Shown here piece by piece: positions 37,715 through 46,252 of a DNA stretch of 64,000 nucleotides. The stretch's first letter is position 1; each line of letters starts with the position of its first letter. Under the pieces are notes generated by a model. The model did not search any database, was not told the DNA's origin, and worked only from the letters and a program-made list of their open reading frames with translations. The position numbers and the translations under genes were made by a program. The DNA comes from JANQIV01 sp050117315. Its GTDB lineage: Bacteria > Bacteroidota > Ignavibacteria > Ignavibacteriales > Melioribacteraceae. The stretch is taken from assembly GCA_050117315.1 (NCBI GenBank), contig JASFMY010000009.1:1-64000 (forward strand). Direction: 5' to 3'.

Positions 37715-40480
37715 ATGAAAATCAAACTACTAATCTTATGTCTTTTTATAACATCTTCAATAACTTTTGCGGCAGCCGGTAGAATTTCCGGTAAAGTTAC
37801 CGATGAAGATAATTTTTCTTTAGCAGCCGCTAATGTTTATGTTCAATCCATTAACAAAGGTGCCGCAACAAACCCAAATGGTGAATTTACTATCAATCTT
37901 GATAAGGGTACATATCAAGTTGTAGTTTCATATTTAGGATATCAACCGAAAACTATTGAAGTTAATGTAGAAGAAAACAAAACAACATTTATTAATGTTG
38001 AACTTGAATCCGGTATTGTTTTAGGCGATGAAGTTCTTGTATTAGGCGATCAATTAAAAGGACAGGCTAAAGCGTTAAACCAACAAAAAGAAAACGCAAA
38101 TATTACAAATATTGTATCTGCGGATCAGATCGGTCGTTTCCCGGATCAAAATATTGGTGATGCTTTAAAAAGAATCACATCTATTACGGTTAACTATGAT
38201 CAAGGTGAAGCTAGATTTGGTAATATCAGGGGAACAGAGCCGAGATTAAACTCAGTAATGATTAACGGTGAAAGAATTCCTTCTGCAGAAGCAGAAATTA
38301 GAAATGTGCAGTTGGACCTTGTACCGTCGGATATGATCCAAACAATTGAAGTTAACAAAGCCGTTACACCTGACATGGACGCTGATGCTATCGGCGGCGC
38401 TATAAACCTTGTCACAAAATCAGCACCAAACGATTTAAGAATTTCCGGTACCGTTGGTACAGTTTACAACGCACTTTCGGAAAAAATGGCTCCAATCGGA
38501 TCATTTACTGTTGGACAAAGATTTTTTGAAAACAAATTAGGTGTTGTTGTTAACGGTTCATACTATGATCATGAAATGGGATCAGATAATACTGAAGGTT
38601 CATGGGACGGTGATCAGGGTGATTACTATCCTGAAGAATGGCAAATAAGAAAATATGAAATAAGAAGATTACGCCAAAGTATTGGTGCAACATTAGATTT
38701 TAAACTTGCGCCTTTCCACACAATTTATGCAAGAGGTATTTACAACCATCGTAACGATTGGGAAAACAGATTTAGAGCAGTTTATGAAATGGATGAAATT
38801 GAAGTAAACGACGAAGACGTTGACGGATGGGTAGTAGCAAGACAAACTAAAGGCGGTATTGATAATGATGATAATGAAGGTGCACGTTTGGAAGATCAAA
38901 GAATGTGGACAACATCTTTATCCGGTGACCACCTTTTTGACAGTGGTGTAAAATTAAACTGGTCGATCGCTGCATCAAAAGCCTCAGAAGAAAGACCAAA
39001 CGAAAGATATATTGAATGGGAAGCTGAAGTAGTTGAAGACGATGTTCAAATTGATCTTGCCGATACTCGTGAACCAACTATTATTGAAAGCATTCCTTTA
39101 AGTTCATTTGAATTACATGAAATCACTGAAGAATATCAATATACTGAAGAAAAAGATTTTAATGCAAAAATTGATCTTGAAATACCTCTTATGAAAAACG
39201 GTCAATATAAAAACAGTCTTAAATTTGGTGCTAGATATAGAGGAAAAGATAAAGAAAGAGATAACAACTTCTTTGAATATGAACCTTTATCAGGCTTTGA
39301 TAATCTTTTATCAGTTGGTAATCAAGATTATACTGATAATGATTTTCTTGCCGGCGATTATAAAGTTGGACGCCAAACAGATGCCGGAACACTTGGTTCG
39401 TTTGATTTACAAAATTCAACCCTATTTGAAAAAGAAGACAAAGTTGATGAATATGCTGCAGATAACTTTACAGCAGAAGAAAATATTACAGCCGGTTATA
39501 TCCAGTTAAATCAACAACTTGGCGATAAATTATTTATGATTGCCGGTGTTAGATACGAAAAAACCGATATTGATTATAACGGTAATGAATTTAATGAAGA
39601 TACTGAAGAAGTTACCCCTACTTTCGGTTCAGATGACTATACCAATATTATGCCCGGTCTTCATTTCAAATACAATGTTAATAACAACACAATATTAAGA
39701 CTTGCTTGGACAAACACAATTGCAAGACCAAGTTATTACGATTTAGTGCCTTTCAGAAACATTAAAGAAGACAACGAAGAACTTGAAGTTGGTAACCCGG
39801 CACTTGAACCAACTACATCAATGAACTTTGATTTAATGGGTGAAAGTTACTTTAAATCAGTTGGTATTGTTTCTGCCGGTGTATTCTATAAAAAAATTGA
39901 TGACTTCATTTATGTTTATTCTGAAGATGATTATTTAGATCCGGTATCCGGCAACACATATGATGAATTTTTCCAACCAAGAAACGGTGCTGAAGCTACA
40001 TTGTTCGGTCTTGAGGTTGCATTCCAAAGAAGATTAGATTTTCTTAAAGGAATATTCAAAAACATAAACATCTACACAAATTACACATACACAAATTCAT
40101 CTGCAGATAACCCGGTATTGGATGCGCAAGTTGAAGGTGATGAAGACATTGAATTACCCGGCAGCGCTCCTCATATTTTTAATGCAAACTTAACTTACCA
40201 GGATGAAAAAATTGTATTGGGTGTTTCATTTAACTATTCAAGTGCATACATTGATCCGGACGAATTAGACCTTACTCCAGGATTAGAAAGATATTATGAT
40301 GATGTTACCCGTTTAGATATTAACGGCTCATATGCTTTCACACCAAATTTAAGATTTTTCTTTGAAGCTAATAACTTAACAAATCAGCCGTTACGTTACT
40401 ATGCCGGCGACAAAGACAGAACTTATCAGGCTGAATATTATAATGTAACATTTAACGCCGGAATCAAATTCGACTTTTAA
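37715..40480 (+). CDS. TonB-dependent receptor, probably for organophosphate (phytate) uptake
   Basis: 921 aa with a signal peptide (ending TFAAA), a carboxypeptidase-regulatory-like domain (about 22-95; GRISGKVTDEDNFSLAAANV), a plug (about 130-245; GRFPDQNIGDALKRITSITV, VNKAVTPDMDADAIGGAINL) and a long barrel ending GIKFDF. The plug motif is that of the large TonB receptor class with no STN domain, so there is no sigma-factor signalling; control is instead suggested by the Pho box upstream. Strong ribosome binding site (AGGGGA). Biased, uniform codon use suggests high expression. Substrate is inferred from the downstream phytase-like and phosphoesterase genes. Confidence 0.9.
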   Translation: MKIKLLILCLFITSSITFAAAGRISGKVTDEDNFSLAAANVYVQSINKGAATNPNGEFTINLDKGTYQVVVSYLGYQPKTIEVNVEENKTTFINVELESGIVLGDEVLVLGDQLKGQAKALNQQKENANITNIVSADQIGRFPDQNIGDALKRITSITVNYDQGEARFGNIRGTEPRLNSVMINGERIPSAEAEIRNVQLDLVPSDMIQTIEVNKAVTPDMDADAIGGAINLVTKSAPNDLRISGTVGTVYNALSEKMAPIGSFTVGQRFFENKLGVVVNGSYYDHEMGSDNTEGSWDGDQGDYYPEEWQIRKYEIRRLRQSIGATLDFKLAPFHTIYARGIYNHRNDWENRFRAVYEMDEIEVNDEDVDGWVVARQTKGGIDNDDNEGARLEDQRMWTTSLSGDHLFDSGVKLNWSIAASKASEERPNERYIEWEAEVVEDDVQIDLADTREPTIIESIPLSSFELHEITEEYQYTEEKDFNAKIDLEIPLMKNGQYKNSLKFGARYRGKDKERDNNFFEYEPLSGFDNLLSVGNQDYTDNDFLAGDYKVGRQTDAGTLGSFDLQNSTLFEKEDKVDEYAADNFTAEENITAGYIQLNQQLGDKLFMIAGVRYEKTDIDYNGNEFNEDTEEVTPTFGSDDYTNIMPGLHFKYNVNNNTILRLAWTNTIARPSYYDLVPFRNIKEDNEELEVGNPALEPTTSMNFDLMGESYFKSVGIVSAGVFYKKIDDFIYVYSEDDYLDPVSGNTYDEFFQPRNGAEATLFGLEVAFQRRLDFLKGIFKNINIYTNYTYTNSSADNPVLDAQVEGDEDIELPGSAPHIFNANLTYQDEKIVLGVSFNYSSAYIDPDELDLTPGLERYYDDVTRLDINGSYAFTPNLRFFFEANNLTNQPLRYYAGDKDRTYQAEYYNVTFNAGIKFDF

Positions 40481-40501
40481 TAAAGATTTAATCCTATTAA
40501 T

Positions 40502-40538
40502 AAAGCGAGTTCATTAATTTGAACTCGCTTTTGTTATT
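40502..40538 (+). terminator. strong hairpin after TonB receptor 3
   Basis: Perfect 12-bp arms AAAGCGAGTTCA (40502-40513) and TGAACTCGCTTT (40520-40531), followed by TTGTTATTTTT. As the next gene starts 35 bases later in the same direction, it may act as a partial terminator that keeps phytase levels below receptor levels. Confidence 0.8.
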
Positions 40539-40565
40539 TTTCTTGAGAGATTGAGAGGAGACCAA

Positions 40566-41609
40566 ATGAAAAAATTCCTATTGCTACTAATTATTTCCTT
40601 TATGTTTTTATCGGCATGCAGGCATGAAGAAAAATTAAACATTGTTAAAATTAAAGAAGTGTATCAAACTCCCAGGAATGAACCCGACAATGTTGACTCG
40701 CCGACAATCTGGCACGGACCAAACAGCGAACACTGGATTATTGCAACCGCAAAATCAACTGACCGCCTCATCATTAATGATGCATTAAACGGGGAAGAGT
40801 TATTTAGAGTAAGTGAAAGCGGCGACAGTCTCGGCCAATTGGAAAGGCCGAACGGTATAGCTGTTATTGATTCGTTTGTTGTAGTTGTAGAAAGAGATAA
40901 TCACAGGCTGCAGGTTTTTGGGCTCCCGGAATTTAACCCAATTGGATTCTTTGCTCAGGCAGATTTAATAAAACCTTACGGATTATACATTCAAAAGCAA
41001 AAAGATAATTATAGAATATTTGTTACGGATAATTACGAAACTGTTGACGAACAAGTTCCGCCGAATGAGGAGTTAAATGAACGTGTTGTGGTTTTTGACG
41101 TTGAAATGACCGACAGTTTATTAAATGCAAAGTTAGTTAAAAAGTTCGGCGCTACCGAAGGAGATGGAGTATTAAAAGTTGTAGAATCAATTTACGGTGA
41201 TACTCTTTACAACAATCTTTTAATTGCCGAAGAATTGCAGCCGGGAACCAATGTTAAACTTTATGACTTTGACGGCAATTATAAAAACAAGATAATCGGC
41301 AAAGACCTATTCAAATTCCAGGTTGAAGGTATTTCACTTTTTGAATGCGGCTCCGGAGGTTACTGGATTATTACCGACCAGGATTATGATTATAATATTT
41401 TTCACTTTTTAGATAGAAAAACTTTTGAATACGTTGGCTCGATTGAAGGATTCAACACAACCAATACCGACGGCATTTGGTTCGACCCGACACCTTTCGG
41501 CGAATTTGAAAAAGGTATATTTTTAGCAATCCACAATGACGGCAACGTTTCGGCATTTGACTTTAAAGAAATAGCAGACACGCTTAATCTAAAAACAAAC
41601 TGTAAATAA
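40566..41609 (+). CDS. phytase-like beta-propeller lipoprotein
   Basis: 347 aa from ATG 40566, chosen for the GAGAGGAG ribosome binding site. Lipobox FLSAC places the lipidated Cys at residue 18. The rest matches the beta-propeller phytase (3-phytase) pattern: DSPTIWHGP near the N-terminus, LERPNGIAVIDSFVVVVERD, a blade with LQVFGLPEF, and a late EGISLFECGSGGYWIITDQD. Such enzymes remove phosphate from myo-inositol hexakisphosphate using Ca2+; acidic residues in the right places are visible, but activity is inferred. Exposed in the periplasm or on the cell surface, it would work with the TonB receptor upstream and the phosphoesterase downstream. Confidence 0.85.
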   Translation: MKKFLLLLIISFMFLSACRHEEKLNIVKIKEVYQTPRNEPDNVDSPTIWHGPNSEHWIIATAKSTDRLIINDALNGEELFRVSESGDSLGQLERPNGIAVIDSFVVVVERDNHRLQVFGLPEFNPIGFFAQADLIKPYGLYIQKQKDNYRIFVTDNYETVDEQVPPNEELNERVVVFDVEMTDSLLNAKLVKKFGATEGDGVLKVVESIYGDTLYNNLLIAEELQPGTNVKLYDFDGNYKNKIIGKDLFKFQVEGISLFECGSGGYWIITDQDYDYNIFHFLDRKTFEYVGSIEGFNTTNTDGIWFDPTPFGEFEKGIFLAIHNDGNVSAFDFKEIADTLNLKTNCK

Positions 41610-41625
41610 AATTGGAGTTAATTGT

Positions 41626-43104
41626 ATGATAACCAGAAGGGATTTTTTTAAGAAAGGTGGCATGGCAGCTACAGTGCTTATTGTGGCGGATAAACTGCAT
41701 GCAGACCCTTATCAACCAATCGATTTACCCGAATCGAAATTCAAACCGGTTAGAATTTCCGGTGCAGTAAAATCAAATGGAAAAGGAATTTCAAATGTTG
41801 CGGTAACAGACGGGCTTTCCGTTGTTAAAACCAAAAGCGACGGCTCGTTCGAAATGCTGTCCAATACAATGCAGAGATTTGTTTATATTACAATCCCTTC
41901 GGGTTACCAAATACCTAAATCAAAAACCGGAACGGCTTTATTTTACCGGGAAATAAAACCGGATAAGTTAAATGAAATGAATGCGGTTTTTGAATTATCT
42001 AAAACCGAAAATGATGTAAATCACAAATTCCTTGTTATGGCTGATCCGCAAACTCAGGACAATGAAGATGTAAATTTGCTTCACACAGTTGCACAGCCTG
42101 ATCTTGTAAAAACATGTAAAAAATTCTCGGATGAACCTGTTTTCGGTTTGGCAAACGGCGATATCATGTTTGATAGACTTGAGTATTACCCGGATTATTT
42201 GAAAACAGTAAAAGCAATGGGAATACCGTGTTTCCAGGTGCTCGGTAATCATGATGTTGAAGTTGAAGCCAAAACGGATGAAACATCGGTAGGAACTTTC
42301 CAGGATTACTTCGGCCCTGCTTATTATTCTTTTAACAAAGGCGACGTTCACTACGTAGTTCTTGACGATATTTTTTGGTTCGGCGGTTATATCGGATATC
42401 TAGACCAGAAGCAGCTCGATTGGCTTAAACAAGATTTAGCTTTCGTTGAAAAAGGGAAAACCGTAGTTGTGTTCTGCCATATACCCGTACTTTGCAGCCA
42501 GCATATTAGGTATGAACAAGAACGCCCGAGGGACAGCGTTGTTATTGTTAATCGTGAATTGCTTTATAAAATTTTGGAACCTTATAAATCGTATGTTATA
42601 AGCGGACATACGCATGAAAGCGATTACTTGAGAGAAGGCGGAAGTGAAATCCACGTTTGCGGTGCATTGTGCGGCGCATGGTGGACAGGTCCGATATGCT
42701 TCGACGGTACGCCTATGGGTTATTCAATTTACACCGTTAAAGGTAGCGAATTAACTTGGCAGTATAAATCAACCGGTAAAGAAATTGATCACCAAATGCG
42801 GGTTTATAACCCCTTCAAAAACAACGGCGAACTTATTGCAAATGTGTATTCTGCCAACGACAAATGGAAAGTTTTCTGGTACGAAGACGGGATGAAGAAA
42901 GGTTTGATGAACAATAAAGTAATGAATGATCCTTTATCCGTTAAACTTCACGAAGGCGACAAATTACCTAAGAAAAGACCCTGGGTTAACCCTGTAAAGA
43001 ATAACCACATGTTTACTGCATCGCCGTCAAAAGGAATAAAAGAAATAGTGGTAGAAGCAATAGATGATTGGGGAAGAATTTATAAAGAAACGATTACTTT
43101 ATAG
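41626..43104 (+). CDS. calcineurin-like phosphoesterase, Tat-exported
   Basis: 492 aa. The N-terminus MITRRDFFKKGGMAATVLIV is a twin-arginine signal. A small beta domain (about 38-110) precedes the metallophosphoesterase core, with metal-binding motifs VMADPQTQD, ANGDIMFD, LGNHDVE, VVFCHIPV and ISGHTHE in order. A C-terminal beta domain (about 370-490) completes the three-part layout known from Bacteroides phosphoesterases. It probably releases phosphate from products of the phytase or other phosphomonoesters in the periplasm. Last gene of the Pho-box operon; a terminator follows. Confidence 0.9.
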   Translation: MITRRDFFKKGGMAATVLIVADKLHADPYQPIDLPESKFKPVRISGAVKSNGKGISNVAVTDGLSVVKTKSDGSFEMLSNTMQRFVYITIPSGYQIPKSKTGTALFYREIKPDKLNEMNAVFELSKTENDVNHKFLVMADPQTQDNEDVNLLHTVAQPDLVKTCKKFSDEPVFGLANGDIMFDRLEYYPDYLKTVKAMGIPCFQVLGNHDVEVEAKTDETSVGTFQDYFGPAYYSFNKGDVHYVVLDDIFWFGGYIGYLDQKQLDWLKQDLAFVEKGKTVVVFCHIPVLCSQHIRYEQERPRDSVVIVNRELLYKILEPYKSYVISGHTHESDYLREGGSEIHVCGALCGAWWTGPICFDGTPMGYSIYTVKGSELTWQYKSTGKEIDHQMRVYNPFKNNGELIANVYSANDKWKVFWYEDGMKKGLMNNKVMNDPLSVKLHEGDKLPKKRPWVNPVKNNHMFTASPSKGIKEIVVEAIDDWGRIYKETITL

Positions 43105-43123
43105 TATTCTCAACAGTTTTTTT

Positions 43124-43158
43124 AATCTCCGAAATCTTAAAGATTTCGGAGATTTTAT
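43124..43158 (+). terminator. terminator of the phytate operon
   Basis: Perfect 14-bp arms AATCTCCGAAATCT (43124-43137) and AGATTTCGGAGATT (43141-43154) followed by TTATT and preceded by TTTTTTT, so it may work in both directions. Confidence 0.8.
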
Positions 43159-43186
43159 TACTCAATGTTTGGAGCCTTCACTTTAG

Positions 43187-43369
43187 AGTTTCTGCAAAAT
43201 TAGATAACTAAACGTTTTGTCATTTCGACCGGCCTGCCTCGCCGGCATGGCGGGAGGGAGAAATCTTTGAAATCATACTCTAATTGAAAGATTTCCCGCC
43301 AAAAAGACGGCGGACAGGCTCACCCAAAAAACGGGTTCGAAATGTCTGACTTTTTATTTTGCAGAAACT
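43187..43369. repeat. dispersed palindromic element (family B), intact copy
   Basis: Perfect outer arms AGTTTCTGCAAAAT (43187-43200) and ATTTTGCAGAAACT (43356-43369). Internal complementary segments are ACATTTCGA-like, GAGAAATCTTTGAA versus GAAAGATTTCCC, and a GC-rich hairpin (CCTGCCTCGCCGGCATGGCGGG). Half-copy at 11569-11735. The remainder of the gene-free stretch 43159-43633 includes a small GC-rich hairpin (CCGCCTTCGCTACGGCGG, about 43449-43466) and the leader of the next gene. Confidence 0.8.
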
Positions 43370-43633
43370 TTAATAACTAACTGCCGCGTAAGTGAAATTA
43401 ATAAATTTATAAGAACTTTTTAAATAATGATAGAAATATTCTTTAATCCGCCTTCGCTACGGCGGACGAGAAGGCTGGGTTTAATTCCCCGTTGCTTGTC
43501 CCGAGGTTCTTACCATAGATTTTATAAAAAAATAATTATTCTTCAATAGTCAATTATGGTTATATTAATTATTGTCAATTTTTTCTTCTCTCATTCTAAT
43601 AAATTAATATTATTTAATAATGGAGGATATAAA

Positions 43634-44098
43634 ATGAAAATTAAGAATTTGTTTTTCTTTTTTGTTTTATCGGTTTTAACTGCCGGTTTTTATTTATCTG
43701 AAAGTAACAGCATAAGCTTTGATAATGAGGAAGGTCTAAATGAAGACTTGATGGAAATTCACGTAGGAGTACACGGAACCGTTAAAAGACATAAGAACAT
43801 AGGAGACGGTATAGTTAAATGGGTTAATGTTCGTGGTGCTTCAGTAACTGTTACGTCAAATTCCGGGCATGTAGAAACTGTAACAACAAACGACACCGGC
43901 TATTATTACACATGTGTTGACGATTTTGCAAGCAGTTCTCCAGATTTGCCATGGACTGTTCGTGTGAGCTGCGCTTGCGGCAGCAAAACAAAAACAGTAA
44001 GCAGTTCAAGCGAATTTACGGAAACTTACAATTGGTGCGGGGCTGTTACAGCGGCAACAAAGAACTTTATTTTTGTTGACCCTGCTCAAAGAGACTGA
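43634..44098 (+). CDS. small secreted Ig/transthyretin-like protein, tandem copy 1
   Basis: 154 aa from ATG 43634, preceded by GGAGGATATAAA. A signal peptide (about 1-25; FFFFVLSVLTAGFYLSESNS) is followed by an acidic stretch and a beta-sandwich-like domain: VHGTVKR, GASVTVTSNSGHVETVTTND, GYYYTCVDDF, a pattern like carboxypeptidase-regulatory or transthyretin-like folds. Four cysteines (TCVDD, SCACGS, WCGA) could form disulfides. There is no sorting domain or enzyme motif. I do not recognise the family; function unknown. The paralogue at 44296 has an identical leader at DNA level. Confidence 0.75.
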   Translation: MKIKNLFFFFVLSVLTAGFYLSESNSISFDNEEGLNEDLMEIHVGVHGTVKRHKNIGDGIVKWVNVRGASVTVTSNSGHVETVTTNDTGYYYTCVDDFASSSPDLPWTVRVSCACGSKTKTVSSSSEFTETYNWCGAVTAATKNFIFVDPAQRD

Positions 44099-44107
44099 TG
44101 TGTTTCT

Positions 44108-44143
44108 ACCCATGAAGCCGAACAAATATTTGGCTTTATGGGT
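44108..44143 (+). terminator. hairpin between the two tandem secreted-protein genes
   Basis: Arms ACCCATGAAGCC (44108-44119) and GGCTTTATGGGT (44132-44143), one mismatch. Each tandem gene thus seems to have its own transcription unit. Confidence 0.65.
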
Positions 44144-44295
44144 TCTTAAATTTCAAATTTAAGAAAATCAATATTTAACCCATTGTGAAAGTGTTTACAA
44201 ACTATTATCCAATAACAAATTTTAATAACATAAATAATAATAGACTTCTTATTCCCCTTATTTAACAAATATCATTTAATAACTAGGAGAAAAAA

Positions 44296-44760
44296 ATGAA
44301 AATTAAGAATTTGTTTTTCTTTTTTGTTTTATCGGTTTTAACTGCCGGTTTTTATTTATCTGAAAGTAACAGCGTAAATGTTACTAATAAGGAGGGTCTA
44401 AATGAAGACTTGATGGAAATTCACGTAGGTGTACACGGCACAGTTAAAAGACAAATAGAAATAGGCGGCGGTAATTACAAATGGGTTGGTGTTTCAGGCG
44501 CATCTGTAACTGTTACTTCAAATTCAGGGCATGTTGAAAATGTAACAACAAACAGCAGCGGGTATTATTACACCTGTGTTGACGACTTTCCAAGCGGTTC
44601 CCCGGATTTACCATGGACTGTTCATGTAAGTTGTGCTTACGGCAGCCAAACAAAAACAGTAAGCAGTTCAGGCGAATTTTCAGGAGGTTATTATTGGTGC
44701 GGGCTGGTTACGGCGGCAAGGAAAGACTTCAACTTATATCCTCCAGCAGAAGCGGAGTAA
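44296..44760 (+). CDS. small secreted Ig/transthyretin-like protein, tandem copy 2
   Basis: 154 aa, same length as copy 1. The first 26 codons are identical in DNA. The mature parts differ mainly after the leader (ISFDNEEGLN versus VNVTNKEGLN), in the RHKNIGDGIVKW versus RQIEIGGGNYKW loop and at the C-terminus (CGLVTAARKDFNLYPPAEAE). Copy 2 has lost one cysteine (VSCAYGS instead of VSCACGS). Ribosome binding site AGGAG at 8 bases. Secreted; function unknown. Its own terminator follows. Confidence 0.75.
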   Translation: MKIKNLFFFFVLSVLTAGFYLSESNSVNVTNKEGLNEDLMEIHVGVHGTVKRQIEIGGGNYKWVGVSGASVTVTSNSGHVENVTTNSSGYYYTCVDDFPSGSPDLPWTVHVSCAYGSQTKTVSSSGEFSGGYYWCGLVTAARKDFNLYPPAEAE

Positions 44761-44768
44761 AATTACCA

Positions 44769-44803
44769 CTCTCGAAGTACATCCCCGATGTTTACTTCGA
44801 GAG
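44769..44803 (+). terminator. terminator after the tandem secreted-protein genes
   Basis: Perfect 11-bp arms CTCTCGAAGTA (44769-44779) and TACTTCGAGAG (44793-44803), between convergent genes. Confidence 0.75.
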
Positions 44804-44816
44804 TTAATTATCATTT

Positions 44817-45272
44817 TTATAGTACTACTTTGTTAGACAACTCATTTGTGTCGTCTGCTTTTATCGGGAAATGTTCGCTTAAAATATTCCCAACCCTTTC
44901 AACACCGTGAACCATTCCTTCAGAGAAATACCCGCTGCGGAATTTCTCCTGCATTTCATTTCTTACATTATCCCATGTTTCCTGGGTTACTTTTTCATTT
45001 ATCCCGCTGTCGGCAAGAATGTGGAATTGCCTTTCTTTCAATAGTAGGTAAAGCAGGATGCCGGTTTTATCGCGTGTAGCCTGCATGTTTAATTTGTAAA
45101 ATTCTTCTTCTGCGAGTTCTGTAATATTTTTTTTCTTCCTTAAAAAGGGTTTTTCTTCTTTTATTGCAACGCGTATTTCTCCTGCCGTAATTTTTTCCAT
45201 CTCTTTAATCTTATTGGAAATACGGAGAAACTCGTCGTCGGAAAAGAAGTGATAAATTAATTTTTCGGTCAT
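44817..45272 (-). CDS. TPM-domain (TLP18.3/Psb32/MOLO-1) family protein
   Basis: 151 aa starting at ATG 45272; a longer frame to 45380 lacks an ATG near a ribosome binding site and its extra residues look unlike the family. The domain shows AGEIRVAIKEE, ATRDKTGILLYLLLKERQFHILADSGINEKV and a C-terminal SEGMVHGVERVGNIL, the TPM/DUF477 pattern. There is no signal peptide or membrane segment here, whereas many relatives are membrane-anchored. Bacterial members are of unclear function; plant relatives help photosystem repair. It stands alone, convergent with the tandem secreted genes and divergent from the glycyl-radical operon. Confidence 0.8.
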   Translation of the reverse strand: MTEKLIYHFFSDDEFLRISNKIKEMEKITAGEIRVAIKEEKPFLRKKKNITELAEEEFYKLNMQATRDKTGILLYLLLKERQFHILADSGINEKVTQETWDNVRNEMQEKFRSGYFSEGMVHGVERVGNILSEHFPIKADDTNELSNKVVL

Positions 45273-45444
45273 AGGTAGTAACAATAATTTTATAATTAAA
45301 AAATTTCCACCAAAATAATAATTCAATGAACAATAGACAATTTTTAATCGATTATCCTTGCTTTTCTTAATGCTTATCATAATTTTTCAAGACGTTTAAA
45401 AGAACATTTTGTTTCAATATAGGCTTTATGATTTGACAAATAGA

Positions 45445-46251
45445 TTGGTAAAAGGAATTGTATTTGACTTAAAAAAATTTGCTGTTCACGATGGACCGGG
45501 AATCCGCACAACTGTTTTTTTTAAAGGCTGTCCGTTAAACTGTACATGGTGCCACAACCCCGAAAGCAAAAAGCGTGAAGTTGAAATTCTTGTTACGACC
45601 AACCGCAGAAGATGTCTTGACTTATCATATTCGGAAACTAAAGAAGTTATCGGCAGAGAAGTCTCCGTTGATGAACTAATGCCGGAAATTAAAAAAGATA
45701 TTCCTTATTATGATGAGTCCGGCGGCGGCGTAACTTTCAGCGGCGGCGAACCGATGATGCAGGTAGATTTTCTTTGCGAATTGCTGCAGGCCTGCAAAGA
45801 AGAAGAATTGCACACTACAGTTGATACTTCCGGTTACTGCAGCTATGATTTGTTCGAAAAAATAAACGATCTTGTTGATTTGTATTTGTATGATATAAAA
45901 ATAATCGACGAAGAAAAACACCGGATGTATACCGGGGTATCAAACAAAACTATTTTGGACAACATCAAAAAGTTAAACCGTGACAAAAAAAAAATTCATG
46001 TAAGAATACCGGTTGTTCCTGAAATTACGGACAGCGAAAAAAATATAAAGGATATAATTGAATTTTTACAAACCATGGATAAAATAGAAAATGTTGATAT
46101 ACTCCCTTTTCACAAAATGGGATCAAATAAATTTAAGAAACTCGACATTCCGGACTTCCATAAACATACGGGACCGCCGCCGGAAGAAAAGATAAACGAA
46201 TTAAAAAATAGATTTGAATCGCTCGGATTCTCTGTTAAAATCGGAGGCTGA
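45445..46251 (+). CDS. glycyl-radical enzyme activase (radical SAM)
   Basis: About 268 aa from a TTG at 45445, chosen because it yields MVKGIVFDLKKFAVHDGPG as in relatives; an earlier TTG at 45409 is possible. Radical SAM cluster motif CPLNCTWCHNPE, then VTFSGGEPMMQ (SAM-binding GGE) and later HVRIPVVPEITD. The auxiliary ferredoxin-like insert with two extra 4Fe-4S sites, usual in many such activases, is reduced to a short stretch with one Cys (TTNRRRCLDLSYSETKE). It forms the glycyl radical on the enzyme encoded immediately downstream; the stop GGAGGCTGA supplies that gene's ribosome binding site. Confidence 0.9.
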   Translation: MVKGIVFDLKKFAVHDGPGIRTTVFFKGCPLNCTWCHNPESKKREVEILVTTNRRRCLDLSYSETKEVIGREVSVDELMPEIKKDIPYYDESGGGVTFSGGEPMMQVDFLCELLQACKEEELHTTVDTSGYCSYDLFEKINDLVDLYLYDIKIIDEEKHRMYTGVSNKTILDNIKKLNRDKKKIHVRIPVVPEITDSEKNIKDIIEFLQTMDKIENVDILPFHKMGSNKFKKLDIPDFHKHTGPPPEEKINELKNRFESLGFSVKIGG

Positions 46252-46252
46252 C

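Noticed and set aside
44273..45380. Longer start for the TPM-domain gene to 45380
   Set aside because: The added 36 residues contain no ATG near a ribosome binding site and do not resemble the family; ATG at 45272 matches the expected domain start.
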